64,000 bases of DNA from Propionibacteriaceae bacterium UBA6122 (lineage in GTDB: Bacteria; Actinomycetota; Actinomycetes; Propionibacteriales; Propionibacteriaceae). The stretch lies in NCBI GenBank assembly GCA_002428365.1, contig DIVW01000050.1, positions 1-64,000 on the forward strand, read 5' to 3'. Positions 41,460-49,609 of the stretch are shown piece by piece (the first letter of the stretch is position 1; each line of letters opens with the position of its first letter). The translations under genes and the position numbers were made by a program. The notes below the pieces were generated by a model that saw only the letters and a program-made list of their open reading frames with translations, ran no database searches and had not been told where the DNA came from.

Positions 41460-42710
41460 GTGTCTTACGAACTCAGTGGTTGGACTGAACCAACCCTCGA
41501 AGAGAACCTGATCAAGGCGGGCTTCGACCGCCGCGACTTCCTCAAGTATTGCGGTGAACTAGCTGCCGTGTTCGCCGTTGGTGGCGCGGTCATCGGCTCG
41601 GCCACCCCCGCAACTGCGGCGTCGGTGCCAGCTGAAGTCATCGCCGAGAAGCTCGGCGCGGTGAAGAAGCCCCTGGTGGTCTGGTTGCAGTTGCAGGAGT
41701 GCACCGGCTGCATGGAGAGCACGCTGCGCTCCGGTGGTACGACCATTGAAGACGCCGTGCTGCGGCTGCTCTCGGTGGAGTACAACGAGTTGGTCATGCC
41801 TGCCGCTGGCGATGCGGCCAACAAGGCCCTCGACGACGCCAACGCTCAGCCGCACCTGCTGGTGGTCAACGGTTCGATCCCGGTCAAGGACGGCGGCATC
41901 TACTGCACCATCGGCGGCAAGTCGGCCGAACAGGTGCTGCGCGAATCGGCGAAGAACGCCACTGGCATCCTGGCCGTCGGTGCTTGCGCAGTCTGGGGCT
42001 CGGTGCAGGCGTCCAAGCCCAACCCGACCGGCGCGGTTGGCGTCGATGCGATCATCACCGACAAGGCAGTGGTGAATGTGGCTGGCTGTCCGCCGATCGG
42101 CGAAGTCATCACCGCGACCGTCGCCTACGTCCTCACCCACGGCTCGCTGCCGAAACTGGACGCCCAGGGCCGCCCGCTGTTCGCCTACGACCAGCGCATT
42201 CACGACTCCTGCCAGCGCCGGGCGCACTTCGATGCCGGCCAGTTCGTCCGCAGCTTCGACGACGACGGTGCCCGCAACGGTTGGTGCCTCTACGAGGTCG
42301 GCTGCAAGGGCCCGAGCACTTTCGCGGCCTGCCCGATCATCAAGTGGAACAAGGGCACGAGTTGGCCGATCCAGGCTGGCCACCCCTGCCTTGGTTGCAC
42401 CGAGAAGAACTTCTTCGACAACTACACGCCCTTCTACCAGACGCTGCCGAACGTTGGCGGCTTCGGGGTCGAGAGCACCGCTGAGGCCATTGGCCTTGGG
42501 GTGGTGGGCATCGCCGCCGCAGGCGTCGCGCTCCACGCTGGTGCGACTGCGGTGAAGCAGGCGGCCAGCCGTCGCGCCGCTGAGGGCAATGAGCCGCTGC
42601 AGGCCTTCGGTGATTCCGAGCGGGTGTGGCTGCCAAACCCCAAGAAGGTCGAGGTTGCCCCGGAGGCTCCGGCGGCCGAGACCACTGACGATTCTGAGAA
42701 GGCGGAGTAA
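41460..42710 (+). CDS. hyaA: [NiFe]-hydrogenase small subunit, group 1 membrane-bound type
   Basis: A 416-residue small subunit. A Tat signal (RRDFLK at 24-29, hydrophobic core to about 50) exports the folded dimer. Cluster ligands: proximal C81, C84, C176, C210; distal H248, C251, C276, C282; medial C291, C310, C313. The two extra cysteines of O2-tolerant [4Fe-3S] enzymes are Gly83 and Ser181 here, so a standard O2-sensitive proximal cluster is expected. A C-terminal helix at 341-365 anchors it in the membrane beside the cytochrome b. The last 50 residues are charged and family-atypical. GTG start with GGGAGAG upstream. It heads an operon with the large subunit and cytochrome genes. Confidence 0.96.
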   Translation: MSYELSGWTEPTLEENLIKAGFDRRDFLKYCGELAAVFAVGGAVIGSATPATAASVPAEVIAEKLGAVKKPLVVWLQLQECTGCMESTLRSGGTTIEDAVLRLLSVEYNELVMPAAGDAANKALDDANAQPHLLVVNGSIPVKDGGIYCTIGGKSAEQVLRESAKNATGILAVGACAVWGSVQASKPNPTGAVGVDAIITDKAVVNVAGCPPIGEVITATVAYVLTHGSLPKLDAQGRPLFAYDQRIHDSCQRRAHFDAGQFVRSFDDDGARNGWCLYEVGCKGPSTFAACPIIKWNKGTSWPIQAGHPCLGCTEKNFFDNYTPFYQTLPNVGGFGVESTAEAIGLGVVGIAAAGVALHAGATAVKQAASRRAAEGNEPLQAFGDSERVWLPNPKKVEVAPEAPAAETTDDSEKAE

Positions 42711-42713
42711 GTA

Positions 42714-44456
42714 ATGGCCAAGCGAGTAGTAGTTGATCCGATCACCCGGATCGAGGGGCACCTCCGCATTGAGCTCGAAACCGATGGCGGCAAGATCACC
42801 AAGGCCTGGAGCGAAACCACCCAGTTCCGGGGGATCGAAGAAATCGTCCAGGGCCGCGACCCGCGCGACGTGTGGGCCTTCGTCCAGCGCATCTGTGGCG
42901 TCTGCACCTCGGTGCACGCCATTGCCTCGATCAGCGCGGTCGAGAACGCCATCGGCTCCAACCCGCCCCCGCAGGCCAAGGCGATCCGTGACCTGGTGGT
43001 CACCGCCCAAGAAGTGCAGGACCACGTCATCCACTTCTACCACCTGCACGCGTTGGACTGGGTGGATGTAACCAAGGCGCTGGAAGCCGACCCGGCCAAG
43101 ACCCTGGCTTTCGCCCAGGCGATCGCCAAGTCGGCCGGGGTGACCTCGTGGAAGGGCAACACCGTCGAGCGCTTCGCCGAGGTCAAGGCCACGGTGAAGT
43201 CGATCGTCGAGTCGGGCCAGCTGAGCGTTTTCACCGGCGGCTACTGGGGCCACCCTGCCTACAAGCTGCCGCCGGAGGCCAACCTGATGGCCGTGGCCCA
43301 CTACCTCGACGCGTTGGAGTTCCAGCGCTCGATGATCCGCATCGTGACCGTGTTCGGTGGCAAGAACCCGCACCCGAACTTCCTGGTCGGCGGTATGGCC
43401 TGCAGCATCGACCCGAACAAGTCCGAGACCGTCAACCAGGTGCAGATCGACCAGATCGCCGACTGGATCGCCGAGGCCGACGAGTTCGTCCACAAGGTGT
43501 ACCTGCCGGACGCGCTGGCCATCGTCGGGGTCTACAAGGAGTACTTCGATATCGGCGCCTCGGCGCCGAATTTCCTGGCTGTCGGCATGTCGGGGGCCAC
43601 CTACGCCGGTGACCCGAACGCCGGCCACAACGACTCCCCGCACGCCCAGGTCAAGCCCGGCGTGATCCTTGATGGTGACTTCACCAAGGTGCATCCCTTC
43701 GATCCGGCCAAGATCACCGAATCGGTTGCCTCGGCCTGGTACGAAGGCGATACCCCGCTGCACCCGGCAGCCGGCGAAACCAAGGTCGCCTACACCGGCC
43801 CCAAGCCGCCGTACAAGTGGCTGGCCGATGCCGACAAGTACACCTGGAGCAAGGCGCCGCGCTACGACGGCAAGGTGATGCAGGTTGGCCCCCTGGCCCG
43901 GGTCATCCTGGCCTACGCCAGTGGCCATGCGCGCACCGCCGAACTGGTGAACGTGGCGATCGGCATGTACGGCATCAAGCCGGCTCAGCTGAACTCCACC
44001 GCCGGTCGTGCGCTGGCTCGCTGTGTCGAGGCGGTGACTTCGGTGGAGACGCTGGGCACCATCTTCAACACCTTCGTTGAGGGCCTGAAGAAGGGCGACA
44101 TCGACGTCTTCGACTCCTCGAAGTGGGAGCCGTCCAGCTGGCCGGCCGAAGCCACGGGTTACTCCTTCGTCGAGGTGGCTCGCGGCAACCTGAGCCACTG
44201 GGTGAAGATCACGAACGGCAAGGTGGAGCATTACCAGGCCGTGGTGCCGACCACCTGGCTCGCCGGTGGGCGGGACAAGGACGGCAACCCTGGCCCGTAC
44301 GAGCTGTCGCTGGCCGGTAATGGGCAGCATCCGCTGGTAAACCCAGATCAGCCGATTGAGGTGCTGCGCACCATCCACTCCTTCGATCCCTGCATGTCGT
44401 GCGCAGTCCATGTGCTCGATCCGGACGGGCAGGAAATCCAGGTCGTGGTGTCATGA
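42714..44456 (+). CDS. hyaB: [NiFe]-hydrogenase large subunit
   Basis: A 580-residue catalytic subunit. The nickel ligands are C61 and C64 (RICGVCTSVH) and C560 and C563 (DPCMSC). The family opening DPITRIEGHLRIE is intact. The maturation protease should cut after H566 (CAVH|VLD) and remove 14 residues. It oxidises H2 at the outer face of the membrane together with the small subunit. It starts three bases after the small-subunit stop and its stop overlaps the cytochrome gene start (ATGA). Confidence 0.97.
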   Translation: MAKRVVVDPITRIEGHLRIELETDGGKITKAWSETTQFRGIEEIVQGRDPRDVWAFVQRICGVCTSVHAIASISAVENAIGSNPPPQAKAIRDLVVTAQEVQDHVIHFYHLHALDWVDVTKALEADPAKTLAFAQAIAKSAGVTSWKGNTVERFAEVKATVKSIVESGQLSVFTGGYWGHPAYKLPPEANLMAVAHYLDALEFQRSMIRIVTVFGGKNPHPNFLVGGMACSIDPNKSETVNQVQIDQIADWIAEADEFVHKVYLPDALAIVGVYKEYFDIGASAPNFLAVGMSGATYAGDPNAGHNDSPHAQVKPGVILDGDFTKVHPFDPAKITESVASAWYEGDTPLHPAAGETKVAYTGPKPPYKWLADADKYTWSKAPRYDGKVMQVGPLARVILAYASGHARTAELVNVAIGMYGIKPAQLNSTAGRALARCVEAVTSVETLGTIFNTFVEGLKKGDIDVFDSSKWEPSSWPAEATGYSFVEVARGNLSHWVKITNGKVEHYQAVVPTTWLAGGRDKDGNPGPYELSLAGNGQHPLVNPDQPIEVLRTIHSFDPCMSCAVHVLDPDGQEIQVVVS

Positions 44457-45700
44457 CGGTCGACGAGCAAGCACCGGCTCCGGCCGAGGCCGGTTCGCTG
44501 AAGCTGAGCGTTGGAGCAGTCTTCAGCGCTGGCACGCTCAATGCTGGTCGGGTGCTGGCGATGGCGGCTGCGGCCGCCGCGCCGGGCAGCTCCGATCCGG
44601 TGGACGCGGCGCTGGCCGTGCAGTTGGCCGCTGAACGTCCCGACATTCCGCCGGTAACGGTGGCTGAGGACGACGTTGATCCGGCCCGGGTTGATCGCCG
44701 CTACAGCCTCACCCGGGTGCGCGACCTGCAGCGTCCGGCTGAAAAGGGCTACCGCGATGTGGTGATCATGCGGGGCGATCTGGCTTCGGTGCTCGCCAAT
44801 ACCAAGACCACCCGTGAAGACCGCTCGGTGGTGCTGAAGAACGCGGACCTGTCCTCCCGCCGCGGTAACCGGGTGTTGGCGGTGGCCTCGGCCATCGTTG
44901 AAGAGGGCGACAAGGTTGGCGACTTCAAGTTCCAGGGTTTCGTCGAGCTGCGCTCGTCCGCCCCGGGGGCCTTTGCCGAAGATGTCGCCGCTCGTCCGGA
45001 TTCTTGGGCACGGGTGAACTTGTGGTCGGTCTCGCTGCGCCTGCAGCACTGGTCGAATGTGCTGGCGATCGTGATCCTGAGCCTGACCGGCTTCTACATC
45101 ATGGATCCGTTCTTCGGCCCGGTGGCCACCGACAACGCCCAACAAGCCGGTTACCTGATGGGCTGGGTGCGCTTCATCCACTTCACCACCGCCTTTATCT
45201 GGCTGGTGATCGGCGCGGCTCGGGTGGTCTCGGCCTTCCGCTCGCGGGACCGTTACCTGCGCTGGCCGACCCTGTGGCCGTTGAAGAAGAAAGACGACGT
45301 CAAGCAGCTCGGCAATGTGCTGAGCCACTACCTCCTGTTGAAGGACCACGCCCCGCTCTACATGGCGCACAACCCGTTGCAGCAGCTCGGCTACACCGGC
45401 ATGTACGTCTTCGGCGCGATCCAGATGCTCACCGGCCTGACCCTCTACGGTCTGGTGCACAAGAACAGCAACTGGTTCTGGGCAATGATGTCGGCCCCGA
45501 CCGACTGGTTCGGCATCGGCCCGGTGCGGGTGTTCCACGCGATCATGATGTTCCTCATCTGGTGCTTCGTGGTGCTGCATATCTACCTGGCGGTGCGGTC
45601 GGACTCCCTGGAGCGGCACGGCGGCATTTCCTCGATGATCAACGGTGGAGTGTGGATGCGTCGCGGTTCGAAGCCGGTCGATGCGCCCAAGATCGGGTGA
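44453..45700 (+). CDS. hyaC: Hydrogenase b-type cytochrome with an N-terminal P-type-ATPase-N-domain-like extension
   Basis: A 415-residue protein. Residues of about 192-400 are the HyaC/HupC cytochrome with four transmembrane helices and likely haem histidines H199 (RLQHW), H243 (RFIHFTT), H362 (RVFHAIMM) and H376 (VLHIYLAV). It passes electrons from the small subunit to the quinone pool. Usual members are 200-250 residues. Here about 190 extra residues precede. After a low-complexity start, residues of about 80-170 (YSLTRVRDLQ, DVVIMRGDLASVL, GNRVLAVASAI, FQGFVELR) run like the nucleotide-binding N-domain of cation P-type ATPases, without any phosphorylation site. That match is by eye. The ATG overlaps the large-subunit stop. 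Confidence 0.9.
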   Translation: MTVDEQAPAPAEAGSLKLSVGAVFSAGTLNAGRVLAMAAAAAAPGSSDPVDAALAVQLAAERPDIPPVTVAEDDVDPARVDRRYSLTRVRDLQRPAEKGYRDVVIMRGDLASVLANTKTTREDRSVVLKNADLSSRRGNRVLAVASAIVEEGDKVGDFKFQGFVELRSSAPGAFAEDVAARPDSWARVNLWSVSLRLQHWSNVLAIVILSLTGFYIMDPFFGPVATDNAQQAGYLMGWVRFIHFTTAFIWLVIGAARVVSAFRSRDRYLRWPTLWPLKKKDDVKQLGNVLSHYLLLKDHAPLYMAHNPLQQLGYTGMYVFGAIQMLTGLTLYGLVHKNSNWFWAMMSAPTDWFGIGPVRVFHAIMMFLIWCFVVLHIYLAVRSDSLERHGGISSMINGGVWMRRGSKPVDAPKIG

Positions 45701-45715
45701 TCAACGCCAACTAGA

Positions 45716-45749
45716 CTCCCCGGGGTTCGCTTCGTCGGACCTCGGGGAG
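45716..45749 (+). terminator. Hairpin after the cytochrome gene
   Basis: CTCCCCGGGGT and ACCTCGGGGAG form an 11-base stem with one mismatch, 16 bases after the stop. It is followed by ACCATTTCCC, so a weak terminator or attenuator before the protease gene. Confidence 0.55.
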
Positions 45750-45782
45750 CACCATTTCCCCCCAAAACCTCAGGACGCCTAA

Positions 45783-46352
45783 ATGACATCGCTGCCTTCG
45801 CAGAGCTCGACCAGCCGGATCCGTCCGGCGAGTGTGGAGAACCGTCCGCCCTTCGAACCGGCGATCACCCCAATCACCGTCCTCGGCGTCGGCAACCTGA
45901 TCATGGGCGATGACGGCATCGGCTTGGCCCTGCTGGAGCGGTTGGCAGCCGAGCGTCGCGATGGGCGGATCACCTTCGTTGATGGCGCCACTGGCGGCAT
46001 GGAGTTGCTGCCGGTGGTGCAGGAGGCGACCCGGCTACTGATTCTGGACGCGGTGGCTGGCAAGGAGCCGGGCGCGGTGGTCTGTTTCAGCGGCGACCAG
46101 GTGCCACGGCTGCTGGCCACCAAGCTGTCGCCGCATCAGGTGGGCCTGCTCGATCTGTTTGCCGCTTCGCGAATGCTGGGCGCCGAACCAGCCCAGGTTG
46201 AAGTCGTTGGGGTCGTGCCGCAGGTCGTCGATCTGGGCTTGGAACTGAGCGCTCCGGTGACCGCGGCGATTGATGAAGCGCTTCGTCAAGCCCGGGTGGT
46301 GTTGGATCGCTGGTTGGCCGAACTGGACGAGTCGACCGAAGTCGACGAGTAA
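45783..46352 (+). CDS. hyaD: Hydrogenase maturation protease
   Basis: A 189-residue HyaD/HupD-type endopeptidase that removes the C-terminal peptide of the large subunit after nickel insertion. VLGVGNLIMGDDGIGLAL carries the nickel-sensing acidic residue (first D of the DDG pair region), followed by VDGATGGMELLP and LILDAVAGKEPGAV. A non-conserved 28-residue N-terminal stretch suggests a later start is possible. It is 83 bases from the cytochrome gene, past a hairpin. Confidence 0.94.
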   Translation: MTSLPSQSSTSRIRPASVENRPPFEPAITPITVLGVGNLIMGDDGIGLALLERLAAERRDGRITFVDGATGGMELLPVVQEATRLLILDAVAGKEPGAVVCFSGDQVPRLLATKLSPHQVGLLDLFAASRMLGAEPAQVEVVGVVPQVVDLGLELSAPVTAAIDEALRQARVVLDRWLAELDESTEVDE

Positions 46353-46373
46353 GGTGGTTAGGCGATGACCGAT

Positions 46374-46724
46374 TCAGGAATCCTCAGCCAGATCAGCGAA
46401 GGCGACTTCGAACTCTCGTCCGTGGATCAGGTTGCCGCAGCCGATGCCGCACGCCGGGCACGTGAGCGCGAAGAACTCGTCGACCTCTTGAGCCTGCTCG
46501 CAGGCGCTGCACCAAATCTGTGCTGCAACGGTCTCGATTTCGAGGCGGGCTCCTGCCAGTCGGGTGCCTGCGATTGCGATGGGCCAGGAACCGAGGAGTG
46601 CCTCGGGGACTGCTCCGGAGAGTGTGCCAACTCGCAGGCCGACGGATTCGATGGCAGCATCGCTGTCAGCGGTGGCCTTCTCAACGGCCACGACCACGGT
46701 GCGGAGGAGTCCCAGTTCGTGCAC
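46374..46724 (-). CDS. hypA: Second HypA-like nickel chaperone, on the opposite strand
   Basis: A 116-residue HypA homologue encoded antisense to its neighbours. From the GTG at 46724 it reads (M)HELGLLRTVVVAVEKA, keeping His2, then VGLRVGTLSGAVPEALL, LEIETVAAQIWCSAC and LTCPACG, with the two zinc CxxC pairs and GREFEV near the end. It differs clearly from the HypA at 40071, so it is not a recent copy. The opposite strand also holds a long open frame, but that one is cysteine-rich with no family likeness and I treat it as a shadow. The gene is flanked by the protease and the large-subunit-like gene, both on the plus strand, so it needs its own promoter. Confidence 0.82.
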   Translation of the reverse strand: MHELGLLRTVVVAVEKATADSDAAIESVGLRVGTLSGAVPEALLGSWPIAIAGTRLAGARLEIETVAAQIWCSACEQAQEVDEFFALTCPACGIGCGNLIHGREFEVAFADLAEDS

Positions 46725-46768
46725 CCGCCAATGATGGCAGAGGCGCACCCGATTGAGGCTGCCGAAAC

Positions 46769-46818
46769 CAAGTTGGCTGAGCCCCACCCTAAGTTGGCTG
46801 AGCTTGTCGAAGCCCAAG
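46769..46818. repeat. Family-B repeat upstream of the second hypA
   Basis: AAGTTGGCTGAGCTTGTCGA and a partial CCAAGTTGGCTGAGCCCCA in tandem, between the divergent starts of the second hypA and the large-subunit-like gene. Confidence 0.8.
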
Positions 46819-46831
46819 CCGAGCAACGTCC

Positions 46832-48088
46832 ATGACGCAGCGCTGGGTGTTGGACGAGATCGTCGACCCGTTCGGCGCGAAGGTGCTGGTGGAGCGCGAT
46901 GCAGCTGGGGCGGTGAGCTCGGCCCGGTTTGATCTGGCTGGGCTACCCCGAGTAGACGCGCTGCTGGCCGGTCAGCCGGTCACTGGCGTCCCGAACCTGG
47001 TGGAGAAGCTGTGCGGCATCTGCCCGGCCGCCCACCACTTGGCCGGCGTGCGAGCCCTGGAGGCGCTGGCTGGCAGCCCCGAGCTAACTCCCACCGCCAA
47101 GGCCGTCCGGGCACTGCTGCATTACGGCTCGGCGTTGGAGACGCACGCCCCTCGGCTGATTAGCACTGACCGGGAGACCGCGCTGGCGATGCGTCGCTTC
47201 GGTAAAGCGGCCATGGCGGCCGCGGGTTCGCCAGGGCATTTCCCCACCACCGCCATTCCGGGTGGGGTTAAGGCCGCGGTGAGCGCCGAGGCCCGTGACG
47301 GCCTGGCTGGCGCCGCCGCTGATCTGCTGACCCAGCTGGTGGCGGTCGCCGTCAAACAGCTCCAGTCGCCGGGCACCTTGCCCGTCTATGCCGGCGCTGA
47401 TGTGGCGCTGGTCGATCTTGGTGCCAGCCCAGACCTGCTGGGCGAACGGGTGCGGGCGGTGGCGGCCAGCGGCGCCACCATCCTCTCCGGTGCTTCGGCT
47501 TCAGCCTGGGACGGTCTGGTTGCCGAGCAGTACGTCGGCGCGCCGGCCCCGCGGCCCTACCTAGTGGCGCTGGGGCCCGATCATGGCCGGTATCGGGTCG
47601 GACCGATGGCTCAGCTGCGGGTCGGCGAACTGGCCACCCCAATCGCGGCCGGGCTGCAGCAGGATTGGTTGGCCCAGAGCGGCGACGCCGGTGGGGCCCG
47701 CGCGATCATGACCGTCCATGCCGTGGAGGCGATCATCGCGCTGCTGGCCGACCCTGAATTGGTCAACGGGGAACCGACGGTCGAGGTCGGCCCCTGCGCG
47801 CCGGAAAGTGTCGGCGTCGGTTGGGTGGACGGACCCCGCGGACTGTTGGTGCACCGTTACCAGACCGGGGCTGAGGGCCAGCTGACCGCTGCGCAGATTC
47901 TCACCCCGACCGCGCAAAACGAGCCCTGGCTTGCTGATTTGCTGCTCTCGGCTGCGACCGGTTCGACCGCAGCCCTCGACTTGGAGGACGCAGTGCGCGA
48001 AGCTGATCCATGTCTGCCGTGCAGTTCCGCACCGGTCGGCGGGATGGGCTTACAGGTCGATATCGTGTCGGCTGACGGAGGTTATTGA
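46832..48088 (+). CDS. Large-subunit-like protein without a small subunit, HoxV/HupK-like scaffold candidate
   Basis: A 418-residue relative of the hydrogenase large subunit. It keeps both cysteine pairs (C61/C64 in KLCGICPAAHH, C394/C397 in DPCLPC) but lacks the histidine processing site after the second pair (CSSAPVGG instead of CxxH) and is about 160 residues shorter than the catalytic subunit at 42714. No small subunit gene accompanies it; the next gene is a second hypC. In Cupriavidus and Rhizobium, HoxV/HupK are large-subunit-like scaffolds that hold the Fe(CN)2CO unit together with HypC paralogues. The pairing here fits that role, which is inference. HupK proteins usually have lost some of these cysteines, so real nickel binding is not excluded. 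Confidence 0.75.
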   Translation: MTQRWVLDEIVDPFGAKVLVERDAAGAVSSARFDLAGLPRVDALLAGQPVTGVPNLVEKLCGICPAAHHLAGVRALEALAGSPELTPTAKAVRALLHYGSALETHAPRLISTDRETALAMRRFGKAAMAAAGSPGHFPTTAIPGGVKAAVSAEARDGLAGAAADLLTQLVAVAVKQLQSPGTLPVYAGADVALVDLGASPDLLGERVRAVAASGATILSGASASAWDGLVAEQYVGAPAPRPYLVALGPDHGRYRVGPMAQLRVGELATPIAAGLQQDWLAQSGDAGGARAIMTVHAVEAIIALLADPELVNGEPTVEVGPCAPESVGVGWVDGPRGLLVHRYQTGAEGQLTAAQILTPTAQNEPWLADLLLSAATGSTAALDLEDAVREADPCLPCSSAPVGGMGLQVDIVSADGGY

Positions 48089-48089
48089 G

Positions 48090-48335
48090 ATGTGTGTGGG
48101 CATTCCGGCCAAGATCCTGCAGATCACCAGCGGCGTCCTGCCGATGGCCAGGGTTTCGCTGAACGGCGAAGAACTCGACTGCCAGCTGGCCTACTTTCCG
48201 GAGGCAGAGGTCGGCGACTACGTGCTGATCCAGAACGGCTTCGTGATGGACGTGCTCGACCCGCAGGCGGCCGCCGATTCACTGGCGGCGTTCGCCGAGT
48301 TGGGCGTGCTCAACATCCCCGCTGAGGCTGGCTGA
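48090..48335 (+). CDS. Second HypC/HupF-family chaperone
   Basis: An 81-residue HypC paralogue opening MCVGIPAKILQI, with VGDYVLIQNGFVMDVLDPQAA as in HypC. Cys2 is present. It starts one base after the stop of the large-subunit-like gene, with GGAGG nine bases before the ATG, so the two form one unit. It is distinct from the HypC at 34775. By analogy with HupF/HoxL it may serve the second scaffold or protect maturation in oxygen. That is inference. Confidence 0.92.
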   Translation: MCVGIPAKILQITSGVLPMARVSLNGEELDCQLAYFPEAEVGDYVLIQNGFVMDVLDPQAAADSLAAFAELGVLNIPAEAG

Positions 48336-48345
48336 CCGGCGGCCG

Positions 48346-48984
48346 ATGTCGCCTGAAGCGATCACCCTCACCCAGCTCGCTGACGAGTTCGCCGCTGGTC
48401 ACGCTGCTGGCGGGCCACGCCGCTTGATCGGCCTGGCTGGCGCCCCTGGCGCTGGCAAGAGCACCATCGCCGCTGAACTCAGCCAAGCCCTGGCCGAGCG
48501 GGGCGTAGTCGCGGTCGCGGTGCCGATGGACGGCTTCCATTTGGCTGACGCCACCTTGCGTCACCTTGGTCGCCTGGCGCGCAAGGGCGCGCCCGACACT
48601 TTCGACGGCCACGGCTATCTGAGCATGTTGCGGCGGTTGCGCGCCGAGACCGCACACACCGTCTTCGCCCCGGGCTTTGACCGGGAGTTGGAGCAGCCGC
48701 TGGCCGCGGCGATCACGGTGGACCCTGAGGTCGCGGTGGTGATCACCGAGGGCAACTACTTGCTGGTTGACCAGGAGCCGTGGGCGCAGGTGCGCGACCT
48801 GTTGGACGAGGTGGTTTTCATCCAACTCGATGATGAGGAGCGAAGGCGACGCCTGCGGGCCAGACATGAGCAGTTCGGCAAGTCGTCGGCCAACGCCCGC
48901 GCCTGGGTTGCGGCGGTCGATGAGCCCAACGCGGTGCTGGTGGCCGCCACCGCGACCCGGGCCGACCGGTTGCTGCGCCGCTGA
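48346..48984 (+). CDS. P-loop nucleoside/nucleotide kinase family protein
   Basis: A 212-residue kinase of the uridine kinase/pantothenate kinase-like (PRK) superfamily. Walker A is GAPGAGKST near residue 33. VPMDGFHLAD gives the catalytic/substrate aspartate, DTFDGHGYLSML follows, then a LID region rich in arginine (DDEERRRRLRARHEQFG). The substrate (a sugar, nucleoside or pantoate-type compound) is not readable. It starts 10 bases after the second hypC on the same strand, so it may be in the same transcript, though no link to hydrogenase is known. Confidence 0.8.
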   Translation: MSPEAITLTQLADEFAAGHAAGGPRRLIGLAGAPGAGKSTIAAELSQALAERGVVAVAVPMDGFHLADATLRHLGRLARKGAPDTFDGHGYLSMLRRLRAETAHTVFAPGFDRELEQPLAAAITVDPEVAVVITEGNYLLVDQEPWAQVRDLLDEVVFIQLDDEERRRRLRARHEQFGKSSANARAWVAAVDEPNAVLVAATATRADRLLRR

Positions 48985-48990
48985 CGGTCG

Positions 48991-49047
48991 CACCTGCTCA
49001 TATTGGGGACGGTTCCATTTAGCGCAGTTCCGACGGGATGGAACCGC
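48991..49047. repeat. GGGGACGGTTCC repeat (dispersed family A)
   Basis: CTGCTCATATTGGGGACGGT and the following 20 bases closely match the left part of the cluster at 25520-25560, then a partial inverted GGATGGAACCG. Lies in the gap before the MmpS-like gene. Confidence 0.8.
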
Positions 49048-49135
49048 TCAACGTCCAAAACGGTGAACGGCGTGCACTACGAGAAGGCAGTTGCTGCCAG
49101 GCTTAGCAGCACCACCCAACAGAACTGGAGCTGTG

Positions 49136-49609
49136 ATGGCTGACGTGACCACCCCTGCCACTGTCGAAGTCGGGCCGCCGCCAGCGTCCGCAGCGCAGCA
49201 CCCACTGACGAAGCTCGTCTTGGCTAACCTGTTGGTGACCAGCCTCTTGCTGGCCTCGGTGGTGGGTTTCGGCAGCTATTTCGTGGCCATCAGTCTGCCC
49301 GAGGCTGGTGTGACCAAACAGGCTGAGGTGAAGGTTGTCGCCTATGACGGCGAGGTCACCGCCGCCTTGGCTAGCCCATCCCTGGCCGACAAGGTGGTGC
49401 TAAACAACCCCGGAGCCGCCAAAACCTGGAGCGTTGACGTGCCCTACGACCACAGCGTGACCGTAGTGGTGCAGGGCGCTGGCAGCGCGAGCTCCAGCCT
49501 GGTCGCCGGGTGCGCGGTCACGGTGGACGGAGTCGCCGTCGAGTCCGAGACGCTGCTGACTCTCACTGGAACGGTGACCTGCACCTGGACCAACGACCAG
49601 GCGAGCTAG
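49136..49609 (+). CDS. MmpS-like single-pass membrane protein
   Basis: A 157-residue protein. One transmembrane helix at about 28-52 (LVLANLLVTSLLLASVVGFGSYF) precedes an extracytoplasmic beta domain. The plan of that domain (KTWSVDVPYDHSVTVVVQ, then VAGCAVTVDGVAVES, then TVTCTW) follows the MmpS/transport-accessory fold, including the two cysteines. In mycobacteria MmpS proteins assist MmpL lipid exporters. No MmpL gene is next to it. GGAG precedes the ATG; a GTG three bases upstream is also possible. Confidence 0.6.
   Translation: MADVTTPATVEVGPPPASAAQHPLTKLVLANLLVTSLLLASVVGFGSYFVAISLPEAGVTKQAEVKVVAYDGEVTAALASPSLADKVVLNNPGAAKTWSVDVPYDHSVTVVVQGAGSASSSLVAGCAVTVDGVAVESETLLTLTGTVTCTWTNDQAS

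Noticed and set aside
41559..44411. 950-residue minus-strand open frame over the hydrogenase subunits
   Set aside because: A GC-driven shadow of two certain genes, with no family-like content.
46365..46835. Plus-strand cysteine-rich open frame of 156 residues in the hydrogenase locus
   Set aside because: It is the reverse reading of the HypA gene on the minus strand. Its cysteines mirror that gene's codons and its C-terminus translates a dispersed repeat.
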